In this document: positions 1 through 10,104 of the stretch, one piece after another
Layout of the letters: each line of letters starts with the position of its first letter
Position numbering within the stretch: position 1 is the stretch's first letter
Source: JAJXWB01 sp046349085
GTDB lineage: Bacteria > Pseudomonadota > Alphaproteobacteria > Rhizobiales > Beijerinckiaceae
Assembly (NCBI GenBank): GCA_046349085.1
Contig: JAXMDA010000002.1
Location: 124,001-188,000, forward strand
Length of the DNA: 64,000 bases
Reading direction: 5' to 3'
Position numbers and translations under genes: made by a program
The notes under the pieces: generated by a model
The model's input: only the letters and a program-made list of their open reading frames with translations
Told to the model about the DNA's origin: nothing
The model's database searches: none

Positions 1-825
1 CACATTCCGCGCCGCAGCCCCGCGCGGCGCGGGCCGCGCACCTTCGAAGGCGCCCGTGCGCGAGGAGCCGGCGGCCGAGCCGGCGCAGGTCACGCCCCTG
101 GTGGTCATCGACGCCGGGCATGGCGGCGTCGACATGAGGAGCAGTCGGCGCCGTCCGCGTATGAAAAGGACATCGTGCTCGATGTGGCGCGGCGGCTTGC
201 GGCCAAGCTCGAGGCGGGCGGCCGGGCGCGCACCATGTGCTGACCCGCAATTCCGACGAGTTCATCCCCTTGGCCGATCGCGTGAAAGTCGCCCGAAGAA
301 TGCACCGCGGCGCTCTTCGTCTCGATCCACGCGGACATGCTGGCCGAGACCTCCGTGCGCGGCGCGACCGTCTACACCGTCTCCGATCGCGCCTCCGACG
401 CCGAGGCCGCGCGTGTGGCGGCGACCGAAAACGCCGCCGACAAGGCCGGCGGCATGGCGGAATCGAGATCGGCGACGTCAACGACATCCTGTTCGACCTC
501 ACCCGGCGCAGAAACGCGCTGGCCAGGGCACCAGTTCGCGACCAGCCTGATCGATTTCTGGAAGGCCGGCGATCTCAACAAAGAACCCAGTCCGCTCGGC
601 CGGATTCGTGGTCCTCAAGGCGCCGGACGTGCCGTCCGTGCCATCGAACTCGGCTACACATGTCCAATGATCGCGACCTCGCGAAGCTGAATTCGGAGCA
701 ATGGCGGCAAACGGCCGCCGAACGAATTCGCCCAGGCGGTCGAACGCTATTTCTCAAGGCGCACGGCCGGCCCCGAACGATCCGCGCCTCGCCGGAACAG
801 CGCCGGGCTGGCGCCGCCCCGATAG
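1..825 (+). CDS. amiC: N-acetylmuramoyl-L-alanine amidase (5' truncated by window, frame-broken)
   Basis: Periplasmic zinc amidase of the Amidase_3 family, which cleaves the bond between N-acetylmuramic acid and the stem peptide. The catalytic part begins with VVIDAGHGGVD (first zinc histidine). The glutamate of YEKDIVLD, the SIHADM histidine and the glutamate of the late VELGY-like segment follow, but in different frames. A plausible C-terminus is AVERYFSRR followed by a short tail and a TAG near 825. The start and the usual N-terminal AMIN domain lie upstream of the window. At least six small indels break the frame. The next gene encodes PBP1A, the usual neighbour in Rhizobiales, so the pair would act together in peptidoglycan synthesis and splitting. 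Family assignment is firm; exact end and frames are not. Confidence 0.85.
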
Positions 826-1036
826 GCCGCAATTTCCGCGCATGGCCCTTGCCCACCAGATCCTACAAAAATTGCGCATCAAGCGCTCGCGTTTTCGTGT
901 GGATTGACCGGCAGGTGCGTATATGGGTTGGCCGCCGGAGCGCAGCGTTCGGCCCGTGAAGGGTCGCGGGCGGCCAAGCGAAGTCGACGCGAGACCGGGG
1001 CGTTTGATCAATGAACTTTGAGCAGAGACGATCGAT

Positions 1037-3477
1037 ATGCGGATGATCGGCCGCTTTTCCGGCTTTGTATTTGCGACCGGCGCGATTCTCTTCGTGATCG
1101 GCGCAGTGGCGGTCGCAGCCGTCATCTACACCTTTTCCAAGGACCTGCCGGACACTGCGCAGCTCAAGAACTATGAGCCGCCGGTCATGACGCGCATCCA
1201 CGCGGGCGATGGATCGATTCTGGCCGAATATGCGCGCGAGCGGCCTGTATCCTGCCGAGCTGAATTCCGCCCCTCGTGAAGCAGGCGTTCATCGCGGCCG
1301 AAGACAAGAACTTCTACACACACAACGGCGTCGACCCGGAAGGCGTGGCGCGCGCGGTGATGATTCTGCTGCAGGGCTCCAAGCATGTGCAGGGCGCCTC
1401 GACCATCACCCAGCAGGTCGCCAAGAACTTCCTCGTCGGCAACGAGCGCTCGATGGAGCGCAAGATTCGCGAGGCGCTGATCTCGTTTCGCATCGAGGCC
1501 GCCTATTCCAAGGAAAAGATACTCGAGCTCTACCTGAACGAGATCTATCTCGGTCTGGGCAACTATGGCGTCGCCGCTTCCGCTGAACTATTTCCAACAA
1601 GTCGGTGCACGAACTCTACCATCGCCGGGTCCGCTTATCTCGCCGCCCTTCCGAAGAAGCCGAGCGACCTCAATCCGTTCCGTAACCGCGACCGCGCCAT
1701 CGACCGCCGCAACTACGTCATCCGCCGCATGGTCGACGACGGCTATATTTCCAAGGAAGACGGCGACAAGGCCCGCGCCGAGCCGCTCGGCGTCAATCCG
1801 CGCGCGCTCTCGCCCAACACCTACCCGTTGCGGGCTATTTCGCCGAGGAAGTGCGGCGCGAATTGTCCGACCGCTATGGCGACAAGAAGCTCTACGAGGG
1901 CGGACTGTCGGTGCGCACGACGCTCGATCCGCAGATGCAGGTCTATGCGCGCAAGGCGCTGGTCAACGGCCTCGTGCGCTTCGACGAGGCGCAGGGCTAT
2001 CGCGGCGCCATGCAGCACATCGAGACCGCAGGCGACTGGGGCGCGCCCCTCGGCGCCGGTCCCGCGCTCAGCGACGTGAAGCCGTGGCGCCTGGCCGTCA
2101 TCCTCGACGCCGCAGAGCTGCCAGGCGCGCATCGGCCTGCAGCCGCGCAAGGAAAAGTCCGGCGAGCTCGCGCGCGAACGCGAGACGGGCGTCATCAATC
2201 GCGATGGCATGACCTGGACCGGAAAGTCCCCCGCGCACGGCGTTCAGCGTCGGCGACGTGGTCTATGTCGAGCCGCTCGAGAAAAGCCCCGGCCAGTTCC
2301 GCCTGCGCCAGGTGCCGGACATTTCCGGCGCGCTGATGGCGATGGACCCCTATACGGGCCGCGTCTTCGCCATGGTCGGCGTTCCTCGTTCGACCAGTCG
2401 GAATTCGTCGCGACGCAGGCGCAGCGCCAGCCGGGCTCGGCCTTCGAGCCCTTCGTCTACGCCACCGCGCTCGACAACGGCTACACGCCGTCCTCCATCA
2501 TTCTCGACGAGACGATCGAGATCGACCAGGGCAACGGCGAGATCTGGCGCCCGGAAAACTTCGAGGGCCGCGGCACCGGCCCGCATACGCTGCGTTACGG
2601 CATCGAGCATTCCAAGAACATGATGACCGTGCGCCTGGCGAAGAGGACGTGGGCATGCCGCTCATCGTCGAATATTCCAAGCGCTTCGGCATCTACGACG
2701 ACATGGGCGCCTTATCTCTCGCTGTCGCTTGGCGCGGGCGAGACGACGCTGATGCGCATGGTCGCGGGCTACGCCATGTCGACAACGGCGGCAAGCGCAT
2801 CAAGCCCTCGCTCGTCGACCGCATTCAGGACCGCTGGGGCCGCACCGCATCTATCGTCACGACGAGCGCCAGTGCGTCGGCTGCGACGCCGCCAAGTGGG
2901 ACAACCAGTCCGAGCCCAAGCTGGTCGACAAGCGCGAGCAGGTGCTCGATCCGCTGACCGCCTACCAGATCACCTCGATCATGGAAGGCGTGGTGCTGCT
3001 GGCTCGGCACCGGCCAAGGCATCGAGCCAAGGTCGGCAAGCATCTCGCCGGCAAGACCGGCACGACCAACGAAGCGAAGGACCTCTGGTTCGTCGGCTTC
3101 TCGCCCGATCTCGCCGTCGGCGTCTATATCGGCTACGACCGTCGCGCTCGCTCGGCTCCGGCAAGTCCGCGCAGGCGGCGACCTATGCGGCGCCGATCTT
3201 CCGCGACTTCATGGCGATGGCGCTCAAGGACAAGGCCGACGTTCCCTTCCGCGTGCCGCCGGGCATCAAGCTGATCTCGGTCGATCCGCGCTCGGGAATG
3301 CGCTCCGCCGGCGCGGGCTCCATCCTCGAGGCCTTCAAGCCCGGCACCGCGCCGCCCGACACCTATTCGGTGATCGGCGACGCGACCTCGCGCGGCGCGG
3401 CCACCGCGCCGGGCGTGGATCGCTCCGTCGGCTCCGGCACGGGCGCGGGCTTTACTGACACGGCCTATCTTGAGTAG
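1037..3477 (+). CDS. mrcA: Penicillin-binding protein 1A, bifunctional transglycosylase/transpeptidase (frame-broken)
   Basis: Inner-membrane class A PBP that polymerises and cross-links peptidoglycan. From the ATG there is a clean N-terminal membrane anchor (FVFATGAILFVIGAVAVAAV). The glycosyltransferase domain follows, with EDKNFY, STITQQVAKNFL and EAYSKEKILELYLNEIYLG-like motifs around 1290-1570. The transpeptidase domain shows the SxN motif as HSKNMM near 2610 and KTGTT near 3054. The SxxK box near 2437 reads GSAFEPFVY, so the essential lysine appears as glutamate (GAG for AAG); this is probably a sequence error in this poor stretch. About ten frame breaks occur, but all domains are present in order and the length (about 810 codons) is normal. 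It lies between amiC and prfB. Confidence 0.9.
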
Positions 3478-3517
3478 GGAGTGGCGCAGAGTTTTCTCTC
3501 GCCACCCGCAAGGTCGC

Positions 3518-4639
3518 ATGCGCGCTGAACCCGAAGCCCTCGTCGAGCAGATCAAGCAGTCCGTGGGACTGCTGAGGAGGCATCTTTGACGTCGATACAT
3601 CGACGCGCCGCCTCGCGGAACTGAACGCCAAATCCGAAGACCCCAATCTCTGGAACGATCCGGACAGCGTTGCGCAGAAGCTCATGCGCGAGCGCGAGCT
3701 CGAGGATCGTCTGGGCTCCATCGCCCGCTTCGAGCGCGAACTCGACGACGCCATCACGCTGGTCGAGCTCGGCGAGAGCGAATGACGCCGCGACCGAGAA
3801 GGAAGGCGTCGAGGCGCTGAGGGGCTCGTCGCAGAGGCGCGCCGCCGTCAGGTCGAAGCCCTGTTCGCAGGCGAAGCGGACGGCAACGACACCTATATCG
3901 AAGTGCATTCCGGCGCGGGCGGCACCGAGAGCCAGGACTGGGCGCGCATGCTCGCATGTATGCGCGCTGGGCGGAGCGCCACAAGTTTCAGCGTCGAGAT
4001 CATCGAGGAGACGCCCAGCGAAAGCGGGCATCAGGTCCGGCACCCTGCTCGTGAAGGGCCATAACGCGCACGGCTGGTCGAAGACCAGATCAGGCGTGCA
4101 TCGGCTCGTGCGCATCTCGCCCTTCGATTCGAACGCGCGTCGCCGCACGAGTTCGCGTCTGTCTGGGTCTATCCGGTCGTCGACGACAAGATCGACATCC
4201 AGGTCAATGAAAGCGACTGCCGCATCGACACGTTCCGCTCGTCGAGGCGCCGGCGGCCAGCACGTCAGCACCACGGATTCCGCGATCCGCATCACGCACA
4301 TCCCGACCGGCATCGTCGTCGCCTGTCAGATGGAGCGCTCGCAGCACAAGAACCGCGCCACCCGCCTGGAACATGCTGCGCGCGCGATTGTACGAACTCG
4401 AGCTGGAGAAGCGCGAGGCCGAGGCCAGCGCGATTGCGGCCTCCAAGACCGACATCGGCTGGGGCCACCAGATCCGCTCCTACGTGCTGCAGCCCTATCA
4501 GCTCGTCAAAGACCTGCGCACGGGCGTCACGTCCGGCACGCCGGACGAAGTGCTCGACGGCGAGCTTGACGATTTCTGGGCGGCCCTCGCCCAGCGCATC
4601 CACGGCGGCGGGCCGGACAAGGTCGAAGACGTCGACTGA
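3518..4639 (+). CDS. prfB: Peptide chain release factor 2, with programmed +1 frameshift
   Basis: Releases nascent peptides at UGA and UAA codons. A short zero-frame leader (MRAEPEALVEQIKQS...) ends in CTT TGA C; the +1 frame continues as DVDTSTRRLAELNAKSEDPN, the normal RF2 sequence. Downstream come the SPF anticodon-recognition tripeptide (RISPFDSN, near 4115) and the GGQ catalytic loop (GAGGQHVSTTDSA, near 4250). The C-terminus GGGPDKVEDVD ends at the TGA. Several further frame breaks after codon 90 are probably sequence errors, unlike the recoding site. Length (about 373 codons) is typical. It follows mrcA, as in many Rhizobiales. Confidence 0.93.
3575..3590 (+). promoter_or_regulatory. 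prfB programmed +1 frameshift (recoding) site
   Basis: An internal Shine-Dalgarno, AGGAGG, sits exactly three bases (CAT) before the slippery codon CTT, which is followed by the in-frame stop TGA and a C. This is the same architecture as the E. coli site (SD, three bases, CUU UGA C). Ribosomes slip from CUU to UUU when RF2 is scarce, so RF2 autoregulates its synthesis. The +1 frame joins directly to conserved RF2 sequence. Unlike the surrounding frame breaks this one should be kept as a real biological signal. Confidence 0.93.
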
Positions 4640-5783
4640 TCACGCGACAGGCGCGGGCGACTGATCTCTCGCGCCTTGCTGTAGGGCGCGAGCCGCTCCT
4701 CATGGCGATGAACGGCAGCTCGATCCGGCGGTAGCAGAAGTTGGCGACGATGAGCCGTCAGGCCCATCGCGACGACGCACAAAGCAATTGCCGTATAGCT
4801 CTCGACGCCCGGCCAGAGGCGTGGCGGCGGCGAGAACGTCAGGCCCAAGAACGGGCATGTGCACGAGATACAGCGAATAGCAGCGCGCGCCGAACCATGC
4901 GAGCAAGCGCGTACGGCCGTCGCTCGCTGTAGCGCGCGCGCCATGCACGACTCCGAACGTCAGGATCGCAGAAGCCAACGCGGTCAGCGTCGTAATGCCG
5001 ACCATCTCGTAGAGGCCGGGCTTGATCTCGGTCGAGAGCAGCGACGTCGACATAGATCACGGCGCGCCGATCGCAAGACACAGGCGCCGGTCGAAGCGGC
5101 CGACGAATTGCGGCCAGAGCTGCGGCGTGAGCGCGATGAGAATGCCCCAGCCAGGATCGAGGCGGGCGATCGTGAAGACATAGGGCGCAAAGATCGTGAC
5201 ATGCGACTCCAGCGCCATGCAGACCGACAGCGCCGTATTGACCCAGATCATGGCCAGCGCCGCGAAGCGCGCGCGGTTGCAGGCGCGTCGCAAGCAGCGG
5301 CAGCAGTAGGTAGAAGTGCTCCTCGACAGCGAGCGACCAGGTCAGCGCGAAATAATGCGCGACGGGTTCGCCGGCAAAGCCGTTCGCCCAGTTCTGCGGG
5401 AACAGCAGATACGTCCAGAGCGGATAGTGGTCGTGCCAGAGGAACGTGCGCTGCGGCAGTTCGGCGAACGTCCACAGCCCCGAGAGCGTAAACCTGTCGC
5501 CAGAAGCAGCCAGTAAGAGCGGAATAATCCGAAACACGCGGCGCAGGTAGAAGGTCGGAACAAGGCCGGCGCGATCGCGATGTTTGATGAGGTTGTTGGT
5601 GAAGATAGGCGGAAAGGACGAAGAACAGATCGACGCCTGCGCGGCCGCCGCCGAGAATCTGCTGGATCGCCTGCGGCAGATCGAGAAACCGGTAGGCGTG
5701 GTTGTCGCAAACGAATACAGTTGCAGAACGGCGAGAATCGCAACGCCGCGCAACGCGTCGATAGAAACGCTCCGGCTCTGCAT
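4640..5783 (-). CDS. Acyltransferase 3 (OafA/YrhL) family integral membrane protein (frame-broken)
   Basis: Multi-pass membrane O-acyltransferase of the kind that acetylates surface polysaccharides or lipids. The N-terminus VSIDALRGVAILAVL is diagnostic of the family, followed by YLRRVFRIIPLLL and then LTWSLAVEEHFYLLLPLL, the conserved SLAVEEHFY block near residue 150. Later hydrophobic helices are spread over three frames (for example TLTALASAILTFGVVHGA and SLYLVHMPVLG). The start ATG at 5783 is clear. The end is uncertain because of indels; it runs tail to tail with prfB and probably stops between 4640 and 4680. The substrate cannot be told from sequence. Confidence 0.8.
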
Positions 5784-5876
5784 GCTTCCGATTCTCGCGC
5801 TATCCAGGGCGCGCAGGATAGAGGCGAACTATGAACGGAGGACTTTACGCGGGACGCGAATGGCCGACGCTTTCGC

Positions 5877-7270
5877 TCAGTCGCGGATCGACGGCAGTCG
5901 CGCTGCCTTTACGAAACGTGCGGGGTCGGTCGCCTCGTCGTCGATGCGCACCTCATAGTGCAAGTGCGGGCCGGTCGAGCGGCCGGTCAGACCTACGCGC
6001 CGACCACTTCTCCCGCCGCCACGCGGTCTGGCCTTCCGCGACCAAGATCGCCGAGAGGTGACCGTAGCGGGTCGACGAGCCGTTGCGTACTCGATTTCGA
6101 CAAGATTGCCGTAGCCGCCGCTCCAGCCTGCGGTGACCACCTTGCCGCCAGCCGTCGCGCGCCGGCGTTCCGGTTTCCCGCCAGCGCATGTCGAGCCCGG
6201 AATGCAGGGCGGGCCGGCCCAGAAAGGGGTCGGAGCGATAGCCGAAGGTGGAGGTGATTTCGGGTTGGCCCGACAAGGGCTTGCGCACCGGCACATACGG
6301 CAGGACGCGCCGGATTCGGTCGAGCGCGACGAAGGCGCCCAGCACTTTGGCGAGCTGCCGCTCGGCGTGCCGGAGCCCTCCGAGCGCGGCTGGAACGAAC
6401 GGGCCGCCGACCGCGGCCGCCTTCGAAGCCTTCAGTCGGCTGGCCGACGGGCCGGTCTCCGCAATCACGGCTTCCAGCTCTTCCGCCTTGCGCTTCGCCG
6501 GGCCGGCAGCGAGGCCAGCGCGGACACCTGCTGGCGTTCGATACGATCGAGAGGCGGCGAGCAGTTCGATGCGGGCGTGGGTCGACATTTCGGCGTCGGC
6601 CGCTTCGTCGAGCAGCCGGTTCCGCTCGGCTGGCAGCGCGCTCGAGCGCAGCGGCTGGCCGCGCAGCTCGAAGCCGTCCGGTCGCGGCTTTTCCGGTTTG
6701 AACGGCAGATCGTCCATCGGCTGCGGCAGGGGGGCAAAACCGTTCGCCTTCGTCTCCGGGCCGCCGGCGGCCGGCGTGGCATGCGCGCCGTGCGGCGTCC
6801 GAGCGGTGCGCGGGGTGGGCTTGGCGGACGCCGGCGCGATGCGCGGCCGTCGTCTCGAGGGACTTACGCCGATGCGCTCGCTGAGCGCGGCGACGATCGC
6901 CGTGCGCGTCTCCAGTTGCGCCTCGCGCGCGATGAGATGCTGGACCTTGCCCTCGAACAGATCTTGATCGAGCAATTGCCGGCTCGTCACGCGATCGAGT
7001 TGCAGCCGCATGACGGCGAGCCGATCCTCGTAGGCGTATTGCTGGCGGGCCTGGCGCGCCATCAGCGCCGCGACCGCTGTCGTCGCGAAAGAACAGGTAG
7101 GCGGTCGCGCCGAGATAGACGAAGCGCCGAGCAGGGGCAGGCCGGCGGCCAGGGAATAGAGGGCGCCGGGCCGCAGCGCGAACCGTTTCTGCCGGCCGCC
7201 GCGGGAAACCGTGAAGAAAAAATGGCTGTCAGAACTCTTTGGCCGAAGGAAAATGCGTGCGTACCGACAT
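5877..7270 (-). CDS. M23-family peptidoglycan endopeptidase (LytM-type), membrane anchored (frame-broken)
   Basis: Envelope metallopeptidase that would cut peptidoglycan cross-bridges or activate other hydrolases. An N-terminal FFFTVSRGGRQKRFALRP segment and a hydrophobic anchor are followed by a coiled-coil stretch (EDRLAVMRLQLDRVTSRQL, KVQHLIAREAQLETR) and a proline-rich linker. The C-terminal LytM domain carries HSGLDMRW (HxxxD zinc ligands), YGHLS and GPHLHYEVR (HxH), and the protein ends ARFVKAARLPSIRD. The order coiled coil, linker, catalytic domain is typical of Rhizobiales DipM/EnvC-like proteins. Several frame breaks occur; the ATG at 7270 is my best guess because the next ATG upstream is out of frame. 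It is divergent from tyrS. Confidence 0.85.
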
Positions 7271-7434
7271 ATCGTCACTCCGGACGCAGCCCCGCCACAT
7301 CCGCGGCCATCAGAAACCATTAAGGTTAATGCTTCAGCGCCGGACCTGCCGGATTGCGCCGCCTCCGCCGCGCCTTGCCACGACCGGGCAGGGCCCTAAA
7401 GGAGTTCGGCTTCCTTTCAGCCGCCGAGCCAGCC

Positions 7435-8706
7435 ATGTCCGCCGCCCCGTCCGAATTCCGTCCGAGTCCGATTTCCTCGCCGCCCTGATCGAGCGCGGCT
7501 ACGTCCATCAATGTTCGGATCTCGAGGGTCTGGACGCCAGGGCGAAGGCGGGCGAACTGATCTCCTACATCGGCTACGACTGCACCGCGCCCTCGCTGCA
7601 CGTCGGCCACCTCCTGTCGATCATGATGCTCGCCTGGCTGCAGCGCACGGGCGGCGGACGGCCCGCTTCCGCTGATGGGCGGCGGCACGACGCGCGTCGG
7701 CGATCACCCGGCAAGGACGAGACGCGCAAGATCCTGTCGATCGAGACGATCGACGCCAACAAGGCGGCGATCAAGCGCATCTTCTCGAAGTTCCTCGCCT
7801 TCGGCGATGGCAGGACCGACGCGGTCATGGCCGACAACGCCGAATGGCTGACGAAACTGAACTACATCGAGTTCCTGCGTGACGTCGGCCGGCATTTCTC
7901 GGTCAACCGCATGATGTCGATGGATTCGGTGAAGCTCCGTCTGGAGCGCGACCAGGAGCTGTCGTTCATCGAGTTCAACTTCATGTGCCTGCAGGCCTAC
8001 GACTTCGTCGAGCTGAACAGGCGCTACGGCTGCCTCGCGCAGATGGGCGGCTCCGACCAGTGGGGCAACATCGTCACCGGCATCGACCTCGGCCGGCGCA
8101 TGGGAACGCCGCAGCTTTACGCGCTGACCGCGCCGCTGCACGACGACGTCGTCCGGCGCCAAGATGGGCAAGACGGCGGCAGGCGCCGTGTGGCTCGAGC
8201 CGGACGCGTTGAGTCCCTACGACTATTGGCAGTTCTGGCGTAACGCCGAAGATGCGGACGTCGCACTTCCTCAAACTCTTCACCTTCCTGCCGATGGCCG
8301 AGATCAATCGACTGGCGGCGCTCGGCGGGGCTGAAGTCAACGAGGCGAAGAAGATCCTGGCCAACGAGGCGACCGCGCTCGTGCACGGCCGCGAGGCCGC
8401 TGAACGAGAGCGGCGGAGACGGCGCGAAAGACCTTCGAGGAGGGCGTCGCCGCCGATACGCTGCCGACGGTCGAAATCTCCGCGGCCGAAATGGATGCGG
8501 GGATCGGCGTTCTCACCGCTTTCGTGCAGGCGGGCCTCGTCGCCTCCACCGGCGAGGCGCGCCGCCAGATCAAGGGCGGCGGCCTGCGCGTCAACGACGC
8601 GCCTGTTTCGGACGAGCGCGGCGTACTACGCGCCGCCGACATGCGCGACGGCGCGATCAAGCTCTCGCTCGGCAGGAAGAAGCATGTGTTGTTGAAGACG
8701 CGCTAG
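7435..8706 (+). CDS. tyrS: Tyrosyl-tRNA synthetase (frame-broken)
   Basis: Charges tRNA-Tyr. The start MSAAPSEFRP shifts frame at once into SDFLAALIERGYVHQ. Class I motifs are visible: LHVGHLLS (HIGH-like) near 7597 and AKMGKTAAG (KMSKS-like) near 8160. Tyrosine-pocket sequences IGYDCTAPS and QMGGSDQWGNI are present, and the C-terminal S4-like RNA-binding domain contains EARRQIKGGGLRVND and ends KLSLGRKKHVLLKTR. About 417 residues, the normal size. Five or so indels break the frame between 7450 and 8460; the last 70 codons are open. A normal cell needs this gene, which argues that the breaks are errors. Confidence 0.95.
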
Positions 8707-8790
8707 GGGACGCGAGTCCGCTGTCGGCCGATCCTGGACGGGAATTGAGGGCCGAACGTCCGCCTCTGGCGACGGACCAGAACCTTGCCT

Positions 8791-9244
8791 TCAGTCCGAG
8801 GCGTCGCTGTCCTTCACGACCAGAAGCGGAATTTGGCTGCGCGTCAGCACGGAAGCCGCAACGCTGCCGAAGACGAAACCGTCGAGATGCTTGCCGCCGC
8901 GGGGGCGCTGACGATCAGATCGCAATGGTGGTCTCCCCTTGCGCCATCGCGATTCCTTCCCATGGCTTGTCGCCGCAATAGACGGCGGTCTCAAAGGGAA
9001 TTTTCGCCGCTCGCAATTTCTCCGACGCAGACTTTCGAGCAATTTGTTGGCATGCTCGGTAGCGGCGTCCCCGCCCTCGAACGCCTCACCGTTTCTCGGC
9101 CCGGGTCACATCTGCATAGACCGGCTCAGCGACGGTCATCAACGTCAGCTGCGCGCCCAGCGCACCCGAGAGGCCGATGGCGTGCTGCAGCGCCCGGTCG
9201 GACAAGCCTTCCGCATCGATGGGAACGAGAATGTTCTTGTACAT
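8791..9244 (-). CDS. Universal stress protein, UspA family (frame-broken)
   Basis: Small cytoplasmic stress protein. It starts MYKNILVPIDAEGLSDRAL, the standard UspA opening, then GALGAQLTLMTVAEPVYADV. The C-terminal nucleotide-binding strand reads GSVAASVLTRSQIPLLVVKD, matching the G-S-V/T-x4-L-x4-C/I-P-V/L-L-V-V end of the family. Two or three indels separate the halves. About 150 residues, the usual single-domain length. It is divergent from the thioesterase gene; the 237-bp gap between them shows no clear operator. Confidence 0.87.
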
Positions 9245-9481
9245 GGCTTTATGCTTCGCTCTGCGTATCTGTCGCCACATGCATCCATACGCCGGCTGAC
9301 CTACACTTGGCCTTGCTGGCGGTCAAATCTACAACGGAGACCGGACACGCCTGAAGTTAAAGGCGCGCCCGCGACTCTCCGTGCTACAAGGGCCTCGCCG
9401 CTCTACGGAAGCGCGCAAGGGGACGACTTCTCAACACGGCAGGTATGGTACGCTTGCAGCCGGTCACGACGGAGGTCGCTC

Positions 9482-10001
9482 ATGTTACGAATTCAGCGCG
9501 GGCTGTCTATTCGGGACCGCGCCGCGCCTGACTTCACCTGCTTCTGCTGCGGCCCCGCACATCCGACCGGTCTGCGGATCAAGAGTCACTGGGCGGCAGA
9601 CGGTGTCCATGTCGTCACGAAACACACGCCGCGCGATGAGTTTCTCGGCTTCCCAGGGAGCTTGTCTACGGCGGACTTCTCGCGGCGCATGCTGGTCGAC
9701 TGCCATTCGGGGTGGACCAACATGGCCCTGCCGCCTACCGCGCCGAAGAGGGACGCGAGCCGGAAACGAAACCGCGCATCGATTGCGTGACCGGCCCGTC
9801 AACCTGGAATACCTGAAGGCGACGCCGCTCTCGGCGTCGAGCTGACGATCTTGGGCCGGGTCGAGGGAGAGCTCGCGCGAAAATCCCGTGTGCTATGCGA
9901 GATATGGGCCGGCGACGTGCTGACGGTCAGGCGGACAGCATCTTCGTTCGCGTTGATACGGCCGAACTGAGCGCGAGGGCAAACGCCAAGCAAAATCCGC
10001 T
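9482..10001 (+). CDS. PaaI-like hotdog-fold thioesterase (frame-broken)
   Basis: Resembles 4HBT/PaaI acyl-CoA thioesterases. Pieces in order: CFCCGPAHPTGLRIKS (the C-x-x-C-G..NPxGL-type opening of this subgroup), then PRDEFLGFPG, a helix around VDCHSGWT, then RIDCVTGRLNLEYLKATPLG-like strand sequence, and ELTILGRVEG; the last strand is DSIFVRVDTAEL. Four or more indels break it. The end is placed at the TGA near 10001 after NAKQ. About 170 residues is normal. The substrate is unknown; neighbours give no pathway clue. Confidence 0.72.
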
Positions 10002-10104
10002 GATCGCCACGGAAATCATATGTTCAGCGGCGAACGCCGGTGGTCGAGGGCCAGGGCGAGTGCTGCACCAATTGTCGCCAGGCGCGCACAGCGGCGGCGC
10101 GGGC

